A stretch of 48,520 bases of DNA from Cyanobacteria bacterium UBA4641. Lineage in GTDB: Bacteria; Cyanobacteriota; Vampirovibrionia; Gastranaerophilales; Gastranaerophilaceae. Position numbers and translations under genes: made by a program. The first letter of the stretch is position 1. Every line of letters begins with the position of its first letter. This document shows positions 7,344 to 15,619 of this stretch, one piece after another. The DNA is taken from the NCBI GenBank assembly GCA_002405805.1, contig DHMN01000038.1, positions 1 through 48,520 on the forward strand, read 5' to 3'. The notes beneath the pieces are model-generated. The model searched no databases, was not told the origin of the DNA, and was given only the letters and a program-made list of their open reading frames with translations.

Positions 7344-8012
7344 ATGGCATGCGATAAAAACACTCAAAAAATTAAAACAATGTTTGATGAAATATCAAGC
7401 TATTACGACTTTATGAACAATTTTATTTCACTTGGCACACATTATATTATCAAATTTTTGGCACTAAAAGAACTTAACATTCAGCCAAGGACAATGATTC
7501 TTGATTTGTGTTGCGGAACAGGTGATTTTACAAAGCTTATAACAAAATTTTATCCAAGGGCAAAAGTCATAGGACTTGATTTTTCGCAAGAAATGCTAAA
7601 ACTTGCTAAACAAAAAAATCCAAAAGGAGTTTTTATGCAAGCTGACTGTACAAATTTGCCATTCGGAGATGGTGAATTTGACTATATCACAATGGGTTTT
7701 GGGCTAAGAAATATCGAAAATAGAGATAAAGCGATAGGTGAAGTTTATCGAGTTCTAAATTGTGGTGGAAAATTTTTGCATTTAGATTTTGGGTACCACA
7801 ATTTTTTGAGCAAAATATTTAATGTAATTGTTCCATTGTGGGCAAAATTTTTGAAGAAAAATTCAGACCATTATAAATATTTGATTGAGTCAAAAGAAGA
7901 GTTTCCAAACCCTGATGAATTGATTCATGAATTTGAAAAACATGGATTTAAGTATGTCAAAAAGCAAGACTATTTATTTGGCATAATTTCCGCTCAAATT
8001 ATGATGAAATAG
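7344..8012 (+). CDS. ubiE: UbiE/MenG-type SAM-dependent methyltransferase
   Basis: A 222-residue class I methyltransferase. The SAM-binding motif LDLCCGTGDF (53-62), an acidic second motif IGLDFSQEML, and the family signature GFGLRNI identify it as the UbiE/MenG/Coq5 group, which C-methylates demethylmenaquinone or the ubiquinone precursor. Length is slightly short but complete. The start follows GGAATT. It is divergent from DUF4127 with 48 bp between them. No other quinone biosynthesis gene is in the window. If the host is a fermentative gut Gastranaerophilales, the real substrate is uncertain and it could methylate another small molecule. Confidence 0.85.
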   Translation: MACDKNTQKIKTMFDEISSYYDFMNNFISLGTHYIIKFLALKELNIQPRTMILDLCCGTGDFTKLITKFYPRAKVIGLDFSQEMLKLAKQKNPKGVFMQADCTNLPFGDGEFDYITMGFGLRNIENRDKAIGEVYRVLNCGGKFLHLDFGYHNFLSKIFNVIVPLWAKFLKKNSDHYKYLIESKEEFPNPDELIHEFEKHGFKYVKKQDYLFGIISAQIMMK

Positions 8013-8042
8013 ACAGCATCTCAAATAGAACACAGAGGTCTA

Positions 8043-8070
8043 TGTCATTCTGAATTTATTTCAGAATCTT
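8043..8070 (+). repeat. Dispersed palindrome, TGTCA-arm type (family 3), variant arms
   Basis: TGTCATTCTGAA with arms ATTCTGAA/TTCAGAAT: a third arm version, again fully paired. Confidence 0.85.
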
Positions 8071-8124
8071 TTCCATATTAATAATTTAGCAAATATTACT
8101 ATTGATAAATTCTGATTATTAAAA

Positions 8125-8151
8125 GGATTCCGAAACAAGTTCGGAATGACA
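8125..8151 (-). repeat. Dispersed palindrome, TGTCA-arm type (family 3), inverted copy
   Basis: Reverse orientation of the ATTCCGAA/TTCGGAAT version found at 4429. Confidence 0.85.
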
Positions 8152-8170
8152 ATACTTACTTTGTATAGCT

Positions 8171-8238
8171 AGAGATTCTGAATAGGATAAAATCTACGTT
8201 GCTTGCGCAACTCGATTTTTAATCCTTTCAGAATGACA
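8171..8238 (-). repeat. Dispersed long-hairpin repeat (family 2)
   Basis: Runs from AGAGATTCTGAATAGGAT to AATCCTTTCAGAATGACA. The inner arms GGATAAAATCT/GATTTTTAATCC pair imperfectly and the tip GTTGC/GCAAC pairs fully. Other copies are at 24574 and 30466. Confidence 0.85.
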
Positions 8239-8300
8239 TCGCTTTTTTAGTTTTGCTTTTCAAATTCAGACATCTAAAATAAGTAGGGAGCCCACCATTA

Positions 8301-10790
8301 TCATATCTTCTTTCCTGATAAATATTTATCGCAAGCTTTTTGCTCTTCATTTGACATATTGAATCTGTTTCTTATATCCGGAGACAATAGTTCTACATTT
8401 TCTTCAATGCCTGCTTTGATTTCAGGGTTAATCATGTATTTATATTTGTCGTAGTTTTCCTTATTTATCACTGTTAATAGCGGAGTTTCATAGAAGCCGT
8501 TTTGAGCAGGTACTCTTTTAAACAATAGCTCTTCAAATAAATCAATCATGATGTTTTCAAGTCTTGCTTGTTTATGTTCATCACTTAGTTTGTTGTTTAA
8601 CAAACTTACGCTTGCACTGTTTTTTGATAAGTATGATGTTATGTAGCTTTTTAAGATTTTCTTATTGAATTTTGAATTGTTAATGGAATCTTTTAGCATT
8701 AACATAATTGCTTTGTAGTTAGGGTCAATTTTTGTTCCTGATTTGTCAGGTGAATATTTGCTTATTCCTTCCGCAATTGCAATGCAGATTTTGTTTATTT
8801 CAGCTGCTGATAGCGGTTTGTTGTATTTAGCATATAGTGCGTCAATTTCGTTTTTATGACTTAATAAAATGGTAGGAATTTGCGCATTTTCTTTCTCGTT
8901 TTTTACGCTTTCCAGTAAATCATAAAATTCAAAAGAGCGAAGTTGATGAACTGAGGTCGGTATATCGTCAAGCGTTTTACATAAAACATCTGAAATTGCA
9001 GCAGTTGCGGCGTGTTCAGAGTTTTTGTGAGCCATAATATAGGTCATTGGTAATGTTAGCGCTGCGTCTTCAAATTCTTCATCTGACATAACTCTTTCAT
9101 CATCCAATTTGTCCCTAAAACCTCTTGTTGCAATTGACAATTTGAATCGGTCATCAATTTCAGGATTGTTCATTACATAATTGGTGTATTGTCTTGCGTA
9201 TGCTGTTGGCATATATTTTGTTGTTTCTTTCAAATAGTCAGCCAAACCTTCATCCAACTTGCCTGTTATATAGATGTTTTGTCCATTTTTGCCATTTAGC
9301 TTAAATACATCGCCGTTGTTTTCTTTTGCGACTTTGTAAAGTAAGTTTTCTTGTTCTTCATCTGATAATTTAGAAACATCAATGTCTTCGCTTGAGTTTT
9401 CAACATCTTGAACATCGGTTGTTTCAGGTGCGTTGTTGATTTCTCCGTATCTTTCAATAAAATGTTCTTCCCATTGTTTTTGGAGTTCTTCGTGTTTTTG
9501 ATATTTTTGAGCACGAGTCGGTTCAATGTTTTGGGTATAGTTTAGCAATTTCAAAAACTCAGGATTAACTTGGTCGATAATTTTTTTGTTTTCAGATTGT
9601 GGAGTTACAACTTCTAAGTCTGTATTTATTGGAATCAAACCGCCGGACTCATAAGTTTCTTCAAACATTTCAATTGAGTCTGTAATTGTTTTTGCATATT
9701 GTTCCAAAATGTATGGATTTGCTTTCCAAAAACGTTCAAATAAAGTTCTGTTATCGTTTTTGGTTTGTGGGTTGTTTTGGTTAAAATATCTCATTTCTTC
9801 TGATAGGTGGATTTTATCCGCAGCAACTGTCATAATTGGGCTAAGATATTTGACGATGAATGATGCTTGTGGGTCGTCTTTGCCAAATCTTTTTCTGACT
9901 TTTTTCTCAACTTCTGTTTTGGACATGTCAGAAGATTTGATATCATTTGTCAGTTGTTTTTTCTGATAATCTTGGATTTTATATTTGCGTGGAGCTCTTT
10001 TGCGCGGTTTGTCACTTTCGGTTGCTCTACTGCTATAGGATTGAATATTATTAGAATGAGTTCCGTTAGTTGGTAAGTGTACCGCAGGATTATTAGAGTT
10101 TTTCGGTAGAGTTACAAAGAATTTTTTATATTCGTCTCTTGTTGCGATAAATGAGTTCCAAAAACTTTGTTTTGGAAATTTTATACCGTAAGCTGCCGTA
10201 TCATCATTTGATAGAGGTTTTGTGATTAGTCCTTTGTAATCCTCATTCATGTCTTTTTCGTAGAAATCTTTGTTGATTTCTTTTAGGGTTTTACCTTCTG
10301 TATAAATTTTTCTTAGCAAATACATTCCAAAATCATCACTGCCATCTTTTAATAGCGGTGCATCATCCATATCTTTTGCCATTCTGATTTCTGCTAAAAG
10401 ACTTGTTTTCCCTTTAGTTTTGTTAGAGTGTAAATTTTGGAATAATTCTTCGTTTGGATAAATACTTTTAACATCAGAAAAATTCTTTGCGACTTTTAGA
10501 TATTTAAAAACTTCACTCATCATTTGTTCAGGTGGAATATGTTGTCTTGTCTCGTAGTCATAGTCAAGATATTCTTTCATTGATGTTGGCATATCTTTTC
10601 TGTTGAAATCTTGAGCATAAAAATCTTCCGGAGTTCTTCCGCCAAAAGATATATTAAAATCTTGGTATGCAAAAACTGGTCTAGTTGTAGTATTTTGCGT
10701 AATCGGATTTTGTGTGTTTTTGTTATTTTGTTGTTTTTTATTTGAGATATTATGTATTGGGGTAAATTGGTTTATTTGTGATATTCGCAT
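8301..10790 (-). CDS. Giant lineage-specific protein, paralog A (function unknown)
   Basis: An 829-residue protein, not recognised as any named family. It opens MRISQINQFTPIHNI, is followed by an N/Q/T-rich linker, then NISFGGRTPEDFYAQDFN (about 46-63). It has no clear signal peptide or membrane helix and is rich in charged residues and predicted helix. A basic segment KRAPRKYKIQDYQKKQLT near residue 270 and the following 80 residues are almost identical to paralog B upstream. The second half (after about residue 430) diverges strongly from paralog B. It lies 14 bp downstream of paralog B with its own AAGGAAAA Shine-Dalgarno, so the pair is an operon. Confidence 0.8.
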   Translation of the reverse strand: MRISQINQFTPIHNISNKKQQNNKNTQNPITQNTTTRPVFAYQDFNISFGGRTPEDFYAQDFNRKDMPTSMKEYLDYDYETRQHIPPEQMMSEVFKYLKVAKNFSDVKSIYPNEELFQNLHSNKTKGKTSLLAEIRMAKDMDDAPLLKDGSDDFGMYLLRKIYTEGKTLKEINKDFYEKDMNEDYKGLITKPLSNDDTAAYGIKFPKQSFWNSFIATRDEYKKFFVTLPKNSNNPAVHLPTNGTHSNNIQSYSSRATESDKPRKRAPRKYKIQDYQKKQLTNDIKSSDMSKTEVEKKVRKRFGKDDPQASFIVKYLSPIMTVAADKIHLSEEMRYFNQNNPQTKNDNRTLFERFWKANPYILEQYAKTITDSIEMFEETYESGGLIPINTDLEVVTPQSENKKIIDQVNPEFLKLLNYTQNIEPTRAQKYQKHEELQKQWEEHFIERYGEINNAPETTDVQDVENSSEDIDVSKLSDEEQENLLYKVAKENNGDVFKLNGKNGQNIYITGKLDEGLADYLKETTKYMPTAYARQYTNYVMNNPEIDDRFKLSIATRGFRDKLDDERVMSDEEFEDAALTLPMTYIMAHKNSEHAATAAISDVLCKTLDDIPTSVHQLRSFEFYDLLESVKNEKENAQIPTILLSHKNEIDALYAKYNKPLSAAEINKICIAIAEGISKYSPDKSGTKIDPNYKAIMLMLKDSINNSKFNKKILKSYITSYLSKNSASVSLLNNKLSDEHKQARLENIMIDLFEELLFKRVPAQNGFYETPLLTVINKENYDKYKYMINPEIKAGIEENVELLSPDIRNRFNMSNEEQKACDKYLSGKKI

Positions 10791-10804
10791 TTTATTTTTC
10801 CTTG

Positions 10805-13150
10805 TTATTTCTTATTTCTGTAGTCATTTATTAATTGATTTTTATTATATATAGGCATATCGATTAGTCTGTCCATTTTACCGGCTTTGATATCTTCGTT
10901 TGATGCATTATAGAATTCTTTTTCAGCCGGACTTAAATTTATTTCCATAAGATGGATATAATTTTGTCCGTCTGCATCCATTCTAAATTTATATTTATCT
11001 ATTACTTCTTTATTTACGAGTAGTTGAAGATAATTTTCTTTAATAATGCAGTAGTCAATAAATCCTGGGATTAAATAGCAAAATCTGTCGTATTTATCTT
11101 CTTTTGAAAAGTCTTTATTAAGGATACTTTTTGCACATTCAGGCATACTACCAGCAATGAATCTTCTTATTTTGTTGCGTTGGACAGGATGAAGTTTACT
11201 TTCTTCTTTCAACATCATAAGAATTGCATTTACATTTGCTGATAAGTTTTCATCAGGTTTGAAATGGTCAATTTCATTCATCATAGCAAGTCCGATAAGG
11301 TTTCTATCCTTGTCTGTTAATGGTTTGTTGTAATAATTGTACAAATCATCATATTCTTTTTTATTGTCACGGAGCATATTCATAAAAGAGTCGTCGATGT
11401 CATTTGAATCCTCCGTAGCATCTACATTTAGTTCAATTTTCTTTGCCGCAGGATGATGATGTTTTGTTGCTAAGTCATTTATGGCACAAGTTGCTGACAT
11501 ATATTCACCTTCCATCCCATTGAAAAATCTTTGGTTTAAATCATCAAAGTAATTTGGTGAACCATCAGCTTCCCCGATTCCTTCTAGTTCTTCAATAGAG
11601 CAATCTAGTGGCAATTGACTGACTTTAATTTTATATGCCAAATCCGCCTCTTTTGTTACAAAGTTTATATATTTACTGGTTAGTGAAGCTGGTAACCACT
11701 CAGCTTCTTTTTTGATTTGTTGTTTGAATTTTTCATCAATCATATCAATTGATAATTTGCCATCATCTATTTCTTTTGTTTCGTCTGCTTGTTTTATATT
11801 TTGTACTTTTTCTTGACCGTATTTTTCATCAAAATAATTTTCCCATTTGATTTGTTCTTGAGCATGTTTTTCGTAGCGCGATTCTCTTTCAGGGAAAATC
11901 GTTTGGGTATAGTCAAGTAGTTCAAAATATTCAGGAGCAACTCTATCAATAACTTTATTGTTTTTGGTTTCAGGTGTTACTTCTTTTAAATCTGTATTTA
12001 TTGGGATATTTCCGCCTTCTCCGTAAATATCTTCAAACATATCAATTGTATCAATAATTGCATGAGAATAGATATCTTTCATTATTGGATTTTTGTTCCA
12101 ATATCTTTGGAGCATAAATTCATCGTTGCCTTTTTTGCCTTCATAACGTTCCGCCTCGGTGAAAGATTTTAAATCTTCTGAAAGATGTGCTCTATCAGCT
12201 GCAACTGTCATAATCGGACTAAGATATTTTACAATGAATGATGCTTGTGGGTCGTCTTTACCGAATCTTCTTCTGACTTTTCTTTCAACTTCAGTTTTTG
12301 ACATGCTTGAAGATTTGATATCATTTGTAAGTTGTTTCTTCTGATAGTCCTTAATATTATATTTGCGCGGAGCTCTTTTCCTTTGTGCTGTATGTATTGT
12401 TTCATCTGCCTTATCTGCTGTAGTTGTTTTTTGTAAATGTACTGCAGGGTTTGTCGTATTTTTCGGCAAGGTTACAAAGAATTTTCGATATTCTTCTCTT
12501 GTTGCGATAAACGAGTTCCAAAAAGCTTGTGTCGGGAATTTGATTCCATAGCTTGCAGTTATATTGTCCTTAATAGGTTTTGTTATGATACCTTTGTAGG
12601 TATCATTCATATCTTTTTCATAGAAATCTTTGTTTATTTCTTTGACTGTTTTGCCTTCTGTATAGATTTTTTTCAGCAAGTACATACCGAAATTGTCGCT
12701 GCCATCTTTAAATAACGGCTCATCAGACATTTCCTTTGCTGTCTTTATTTCATACAAAATGCTTGAAATGTTTCTTGATTTATTTTCGTGTAGGTTTTGG
12801 AATAATTCTTCATTAGGGTAAACACTTTTTACATCTTCAAAATTATCTGCTAAATTCAAGTATTTAAAAACTTCGCCCATCATTTGTTCAGGTGGAATAT
12901 GTTGTCTTGTTTCGTAGTCATAGTCAAGATATTCTTTCATAGAAGATGGCATGTTGTTTCTGTTGAAATCCTGTGCGTAAAAGTCTTCAGGTGTTCTTCC
13001 GCTGAAAGATATATTAAAATCTTGGTATGCAAAAACAGGTCTGGTTGTGGTATTTTGCGTAATCGGATTTTGTGCGTTTTTATTATTTTGTCCTCTAGTG
13101 TTTACAATATTATGCAATGGCGCAAACTGGTTTATTTTTGTGATTTTCAT
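10805..13150 (-). CDS. Giant lineage-specific protein, paralog B (function unknown)
   Basis: A 781-residue tandem paralog of the downstream gene. Residues 1-130 match it closely (MKITKINQFAPLHNI, then RPVFAYQDFNISFSGRTPEDF), as does the central basic block RKRAPRKYNIKDYQKKQLTN with the following VRRRFGKDDPQASFIVKYL. The C-terminal 350 residues are only loosely similar and include a long acidic stretch. No enzymatic motif, signal peptide or transmembrane helix is evident. It is the first gene of the two-gene minus-strand unit, divergent from the PfkB kinase gene with about 134 bp between. The close nucleotide match at the 5' ends suggests recent duplication or gene conversion. Confidence 0.8.
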   Translation of the reverse strand: MKITKINQFAPLHNIVNTRGQNNKNAQNPITQNTTTRPVFAYQDFNISFSGRTPEDFYAQDFNRNNMPSSMKEYLDYDYETRQHIPPEQMMGEVFKYLNLADNFEDVKSVYPNEELFQNLHENKSRNISSILYEIKTAKEMSDEPLFKDGSDNFGMYLLKKIYTEGKTVKEINKDFYEKDMNDTYKGIITKPIKDNITASYGIKFPTQAFWNSFIATREEYRKFFVTLPKNTTNPAVHLQKTTTADKADETIHTAQRKRAPRKYNIKDYQKKQLTNDIKSSSMSKTEVERKVRRRFGKDDPQASFIVKYLSPIMTVAADRAHLSEDLKSFTEAERYEGKKGNDEFMLQRYWNKNPIMKDIYSHAIIDTIDMFEDIYGEGGNIPINTDLKEVTPETKNNKVIDRVAPEYFELLDYTQTIFPERESRYEKHAQEQIKWENYFDEKYGQEKVQNIKQADETKEIDDGKLSIDMIDEKFKQQIKKEAEWLPASLTSKYINFVTKEADLAYKIKVSQLPLDCSIEELEGIGEADGSPNYFDDLNQRFFNGMEGEYMSATCAINDLATKHHHPAAKKIELNVDATEDSNDIDDSFMNMLRDNKKEYDDLYNYYNKPLTDKDRNLIGLAMMNEIDHFKPDENLSANVNAILMMLKEESKLHPVQRNKIRRFIAGSMPECAKSILNKDFSKEDKYDRFCYLIPGFIDYCIIKENYLQLLVNKEVIDKYKFRMDADGQNYIHLMEINLSPAEKEFYNASNEDIKAGKMDRLIDMPIYNKNQLINDYRNKK

Positions 13151-13284
13151 TTCCTATCCTACTAATTAAAATGTGTATCTTCAATTATAAGTCGCGTAAA
13201 TGGAAAATTTTGCACTATATTAAGATTTTTTTACACTTTTATGTTAATATTCCGTTAGGAAATAAGAAATATGGGAGAAGTAAA

Positions 13285-14337
13285 ATGTGCGATATAATTA
13301 CAATTGGTAGCGCAACAATGGACGTATTTGTTGAATGTGATGATGCAAATATCGTTTCAGTACGCTCATTAAAAAAGAAATCTGAATTTATGAGTTATTC
13401 TTACGGAGCAAAAATCGAAATTACCGATTTTGCCTCACAAGTAGGTGGCGGTGGTGTTAATACCGCAACAAACTTTGCAAATTTAGGTTTTTCAACAGGT
13501 GCAATTTTTAAAGTTGGTGACGATATTTATTCAAAAGGTTTGTTTGAATTTTTCAAATCAAGAAGTGTTGATTTATCATCCGTAATTCAAAATAAAGATG
13601 AATCTACAGGTTTTTCAATTATTTTGACAAGTTTTGAAGGTGATAGAACCGTTTTGGCTCACCGTGGTGCTAATGCTCATATCAAAAAGAATGAAATTAA
13701 TTATGATGCAATCAAAAATGCAAAACTTTTGTATATTGCGCCATTAAACGGTGATAGTAACAAAGTTCTTGATGATATCGTAAAATTTGCAAATGAGAAT
13801 GACACGGCAATTTGCTTTAATGCAGGTACTACAGGTATTAAAAAAGGTTTTAATTATTTGAAAAAAATTCTTGAATCAGCGCAAATCGTTGTTATGAATA
13901 AGGAAGAGGCATCAATGGCAACCGGTATTCAATTGCGTTCAGATACAAAAGAAGAAAAATTTTCAGATATGTTGATTCACCCTGATTTGAAAACCATGTT
14001 TAAAAAATTGAAAGTATCTGATTATCAAGTGATTGTTATTACAGACGGTGGTTCAGGTGCTTACGCTTATGATGGTAAAAAATATTACTATTGTCCTTGT
14101 TTTGAAGGCCCTGTAACATCAACTCTTGGTGCTGGTGATGCTTTCGCTTCAACATTCTGCGCATCGTTGATGAAATTTGGTAAAGACATAGAAAAAGCAT
14201 TGATTGCGGCATCTATCAACTCTACAGGTGTAGTTTCAGAATTTGGTGCAACAGCAGGGTTATTAACATTTGATGAAATTATTGACAGAATGGACAAAAA
14301 TCCTGATTTTAAATGCAAATTAGAAGTTGTGGAATAA
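13285..14337 (+). CDS. PfkB-family carbohydrate/nucleoside kinase
   Basis: A 350-residue cytoplasmic kinase of the ribokinase/PfkB superfamily. The N-terminal GG motif is VGGGGVNTATNFANLG and the C-terminal signature is TSTLGAGDAFAS, with the anion-hole GAGD and catalytic-base Asp285. Between them lie GDRTVLAHRGAN and the ATP-site segment VITDGGSGAY. The sugar or nucleoside substrate cannot be told from the sequence. The frame extends 38 codons upstream, but ATG 13285 has GGGAG at good spacing and begins MCDIITIGSATMDVF, the conserved family start. It is followed after 66 bp by a proline-rich membrane protein gene on the same strand. Confidence 0.88.
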   Translation: MCDIITIGSATMDVFVECDDANIVSVRSLKKKSEFMSYSYGAKIEITDFASQVGGGGVNTATNFANLGFSTGAIFKVGDDIYSKGLFEFFKSRSVDLSSVIQNKDESTGFSIILTSFEGDRTVLAHRGANAHIKKNEINYDAIKNAKLLYIAPLNGDSNKVLDDIVKFANENDTAICFNAGTTGIKKGFNYLKKILESAQIVVMNKEEASMATGIQLRSDTKEEKFSDMLIHPDLKTMFKKLKVSDYQVIVITDGGSGAYAYDGKKYYYCPCFEGPVTSTLGAGDAFASTFCASLMKFGKDIEKALIAASINSTGVVSEFGATAGLLTFDEIIDRMDKNPDFKCKLEVVE

Positions 14338-14403
14338 AAAATGAACAATTTATTTTCGATAATCGTTATATAAATGTGATTCGAAATTAAGGAGGTCTAA
14401 AAT

Positions 14404-14808
14404 ATGACAGAAGAAACTAAAACATGTAATTGCAAAGAGAAAGCTATTGAAAAATTAAAAGAATTTTCATTTATTGCAGGTGCTGTATTTGTAGGTTCAA
14501 CATTGGCAATTTTATTAAGTGCGCAAATCTTAAAACCAAAATGCCCATGTCCGCAAATGCAATTCCAACCAAGAATGGAAAGACCACTACCTCCCCCTCC
14601 TGCAATTTACCCAGGACAAGGTATGCCTGGAGATTTCCATGCTCCAAAATGGAGACATGATAGAGGTTATAGAGGACCACAAGGCGGACCTCCTCAAATG
14701 AGAGATGATATGCCACAACCTCAATATGGCGGTCCTCAAGGCGGACCACCTCCTCAAGCAAGACATCATCATAGAGGAGATGCTCCAAAAGCTCCACAAC
14801 AAAAATAA
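14404..14808 (+). CDS. Single-helix membrane protein with Pro/Gly-rich tail
   Basis: A 134-residue protein with a short charged N-terminus containing CNC (Cys8, Cys10), one transmembrane helix (about 22-43), then CPC (Cys47, Cys49) and a low-complexity tail rich in P, G, Q and R. The tail has two versions of GPQGGPP and a HHH cluster near the end. The matching CxC pairs on either side of the helix stand out. The strongest Shine-Dalgarno of the window (AAGGAGGT, 7 nt before ATG) suggests high translation. No family is recognised; an envelope-located structural or metal-interacting role is only a guess. Confidence 0.7.
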   Translation: MTEETKTCNCKEKAIEKLKEFSFIAGAVFVGSTLAILLSAQILKPKCPCPQMQFQPRMERPLPPPPAIYPGQGMPGDFHAPKWRHDRGYRGPQGGPPQMRDDMPQPQYGGPQGGPPPQARHHHRGDAPKAPQQK

Positions 14809-14816
14809 TTAATAAT

Positions 14817-14839
14817 TGTCATTCTGAAAGCTTAGAAAA
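14817..14839 (+). repeat. Truncated family 1 repeat
   Basis: TGTCATTCTGAAAGCTTAG plus AAAA matches the first arm of the repeat at 3471, then sequence similarity stops. Only one arm is left and it runs into the following terminator. Confidence 0.7.
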
Positions 14840-14841
14840 AC

Positions 14842-14880
14842 AAAACAGATTAACTGAAATTTTTTGGTTAATCTGTTTTT
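14842..14880 (+). terminator. Rho-independent terminator after the Pro-rich protein gene
   Basis: Arms AAACAGATTAAC/GTTAATCTGTTT followed by T residues. It separates the PfkB/Pro-rich unit from the two-component genes. Confidence 0.75.
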
Positions 14881-14959
14881 GTATATAGCCTTACTCGGCA
14901 ATATATTTATTAGACAAATTAGTGTTTAATATATCAAGATAAGCGAAAGGCTGGACAAA

Positions 14960-15619
14960 ATGAAGATAGAAAGGCAAAAACAAATATTAATTGTTGAGGA
15001 TGATACTCTATCTCGTATCACCCAAAAATGTATGATAGAAAGTTTTTCTGACATGAATGTTTGTGCTGAATTTGATAATGCGGAAGATGGTATTAAATAT
15101 TTACATCAAAATGTATCTGACATTGATTTGATTTTGATGGATGCAACTTTGCCTAAAATGAATGGTGTAGAGGCATCTAAGGTTATCAAAAATAAATATC
15201 CTTCTATGAAAATTGTTATTCTAGTGCCTTATAACTCGGATAAACAGGTAATTTCAACTCTGTTTGCCAATGCTGATTCTTACTACATAAGAGATTTAGG
15301 ACAAGATAGGTTGTATGATGTTTTGTCTCAAACTCTTAATAATAACGGTAGTATAGATAAGCGTATTCAGTTTTCTGTCTTTAATTATATAAAACGATTA
15401 CCTGAAAAAGATTATTGGGAATTTTTAAATAAATTGACAACAAAAGAGTCCGATTTTATAACTTTTGTTTATATGGGTTTATCAAGAGATGAAATCTCAA
15501 GTCGGTTAGATGTTCCATCTGCTCAGCTTTCGGATTTTATTTATTCGATTTTTGAAAAACTTGTGTATGTTGTAAAATTTGGACAATTTGATAAGGAACT
15601 TGTGTATGACCTTTTTTAA
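14960..15619 (+). CDS. NarL/FixJ-type response regulator with atypical receiver
   Basis: A 219-residue protein: receiver domain (about 8-125) and a C-terminal LuxR/GerE-like HTH (about 160-205, TTKESDFITFVYMGLSRDEIS). The receiver keeps the acidic pair Asp14/Asp15 and the phospho-acceptor Asp61 (ILMDATLPKMNG). The usual switch Thr/Ser seems replaced by Val89 (VILVPYNS) and the conserved Lys by Arg111 (YYIRDLG). The HTH is divergent from standard LuxR helices. AAAGG precedes the ATG. The histidine-kinase gene overlaps its end by 14 bp, so they are almost certainly partners. It may signal through phosphorylation in an altered way. Confidence 0.85.
   Translation: MKIERQKQILIVEDDTLSRITQKCMIESFSDMNVCAEFDNAEDGIKYLHQNVSDIDLILMDATLPKMNGVEASKVIKNKYPSMKIVILVPYNSDKQVISTLFANADSYYIRDLGQDRLYDVLSQTLNNNGSIDKRIQFSVFNYIKRLPEKDYWEFLNKLTTKESDFITFVYMGLSRDEISSRLDVPSAQLSDFIYSIFEKLVYVVKFGQFDKELVYDLF

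Noticed and set aside
14088..14348. 86-codon minus-strand frame opposite the PfkB gene end
   Set aside because: It is antisense to the conserved GAGD region and has no ribosome-binding site.
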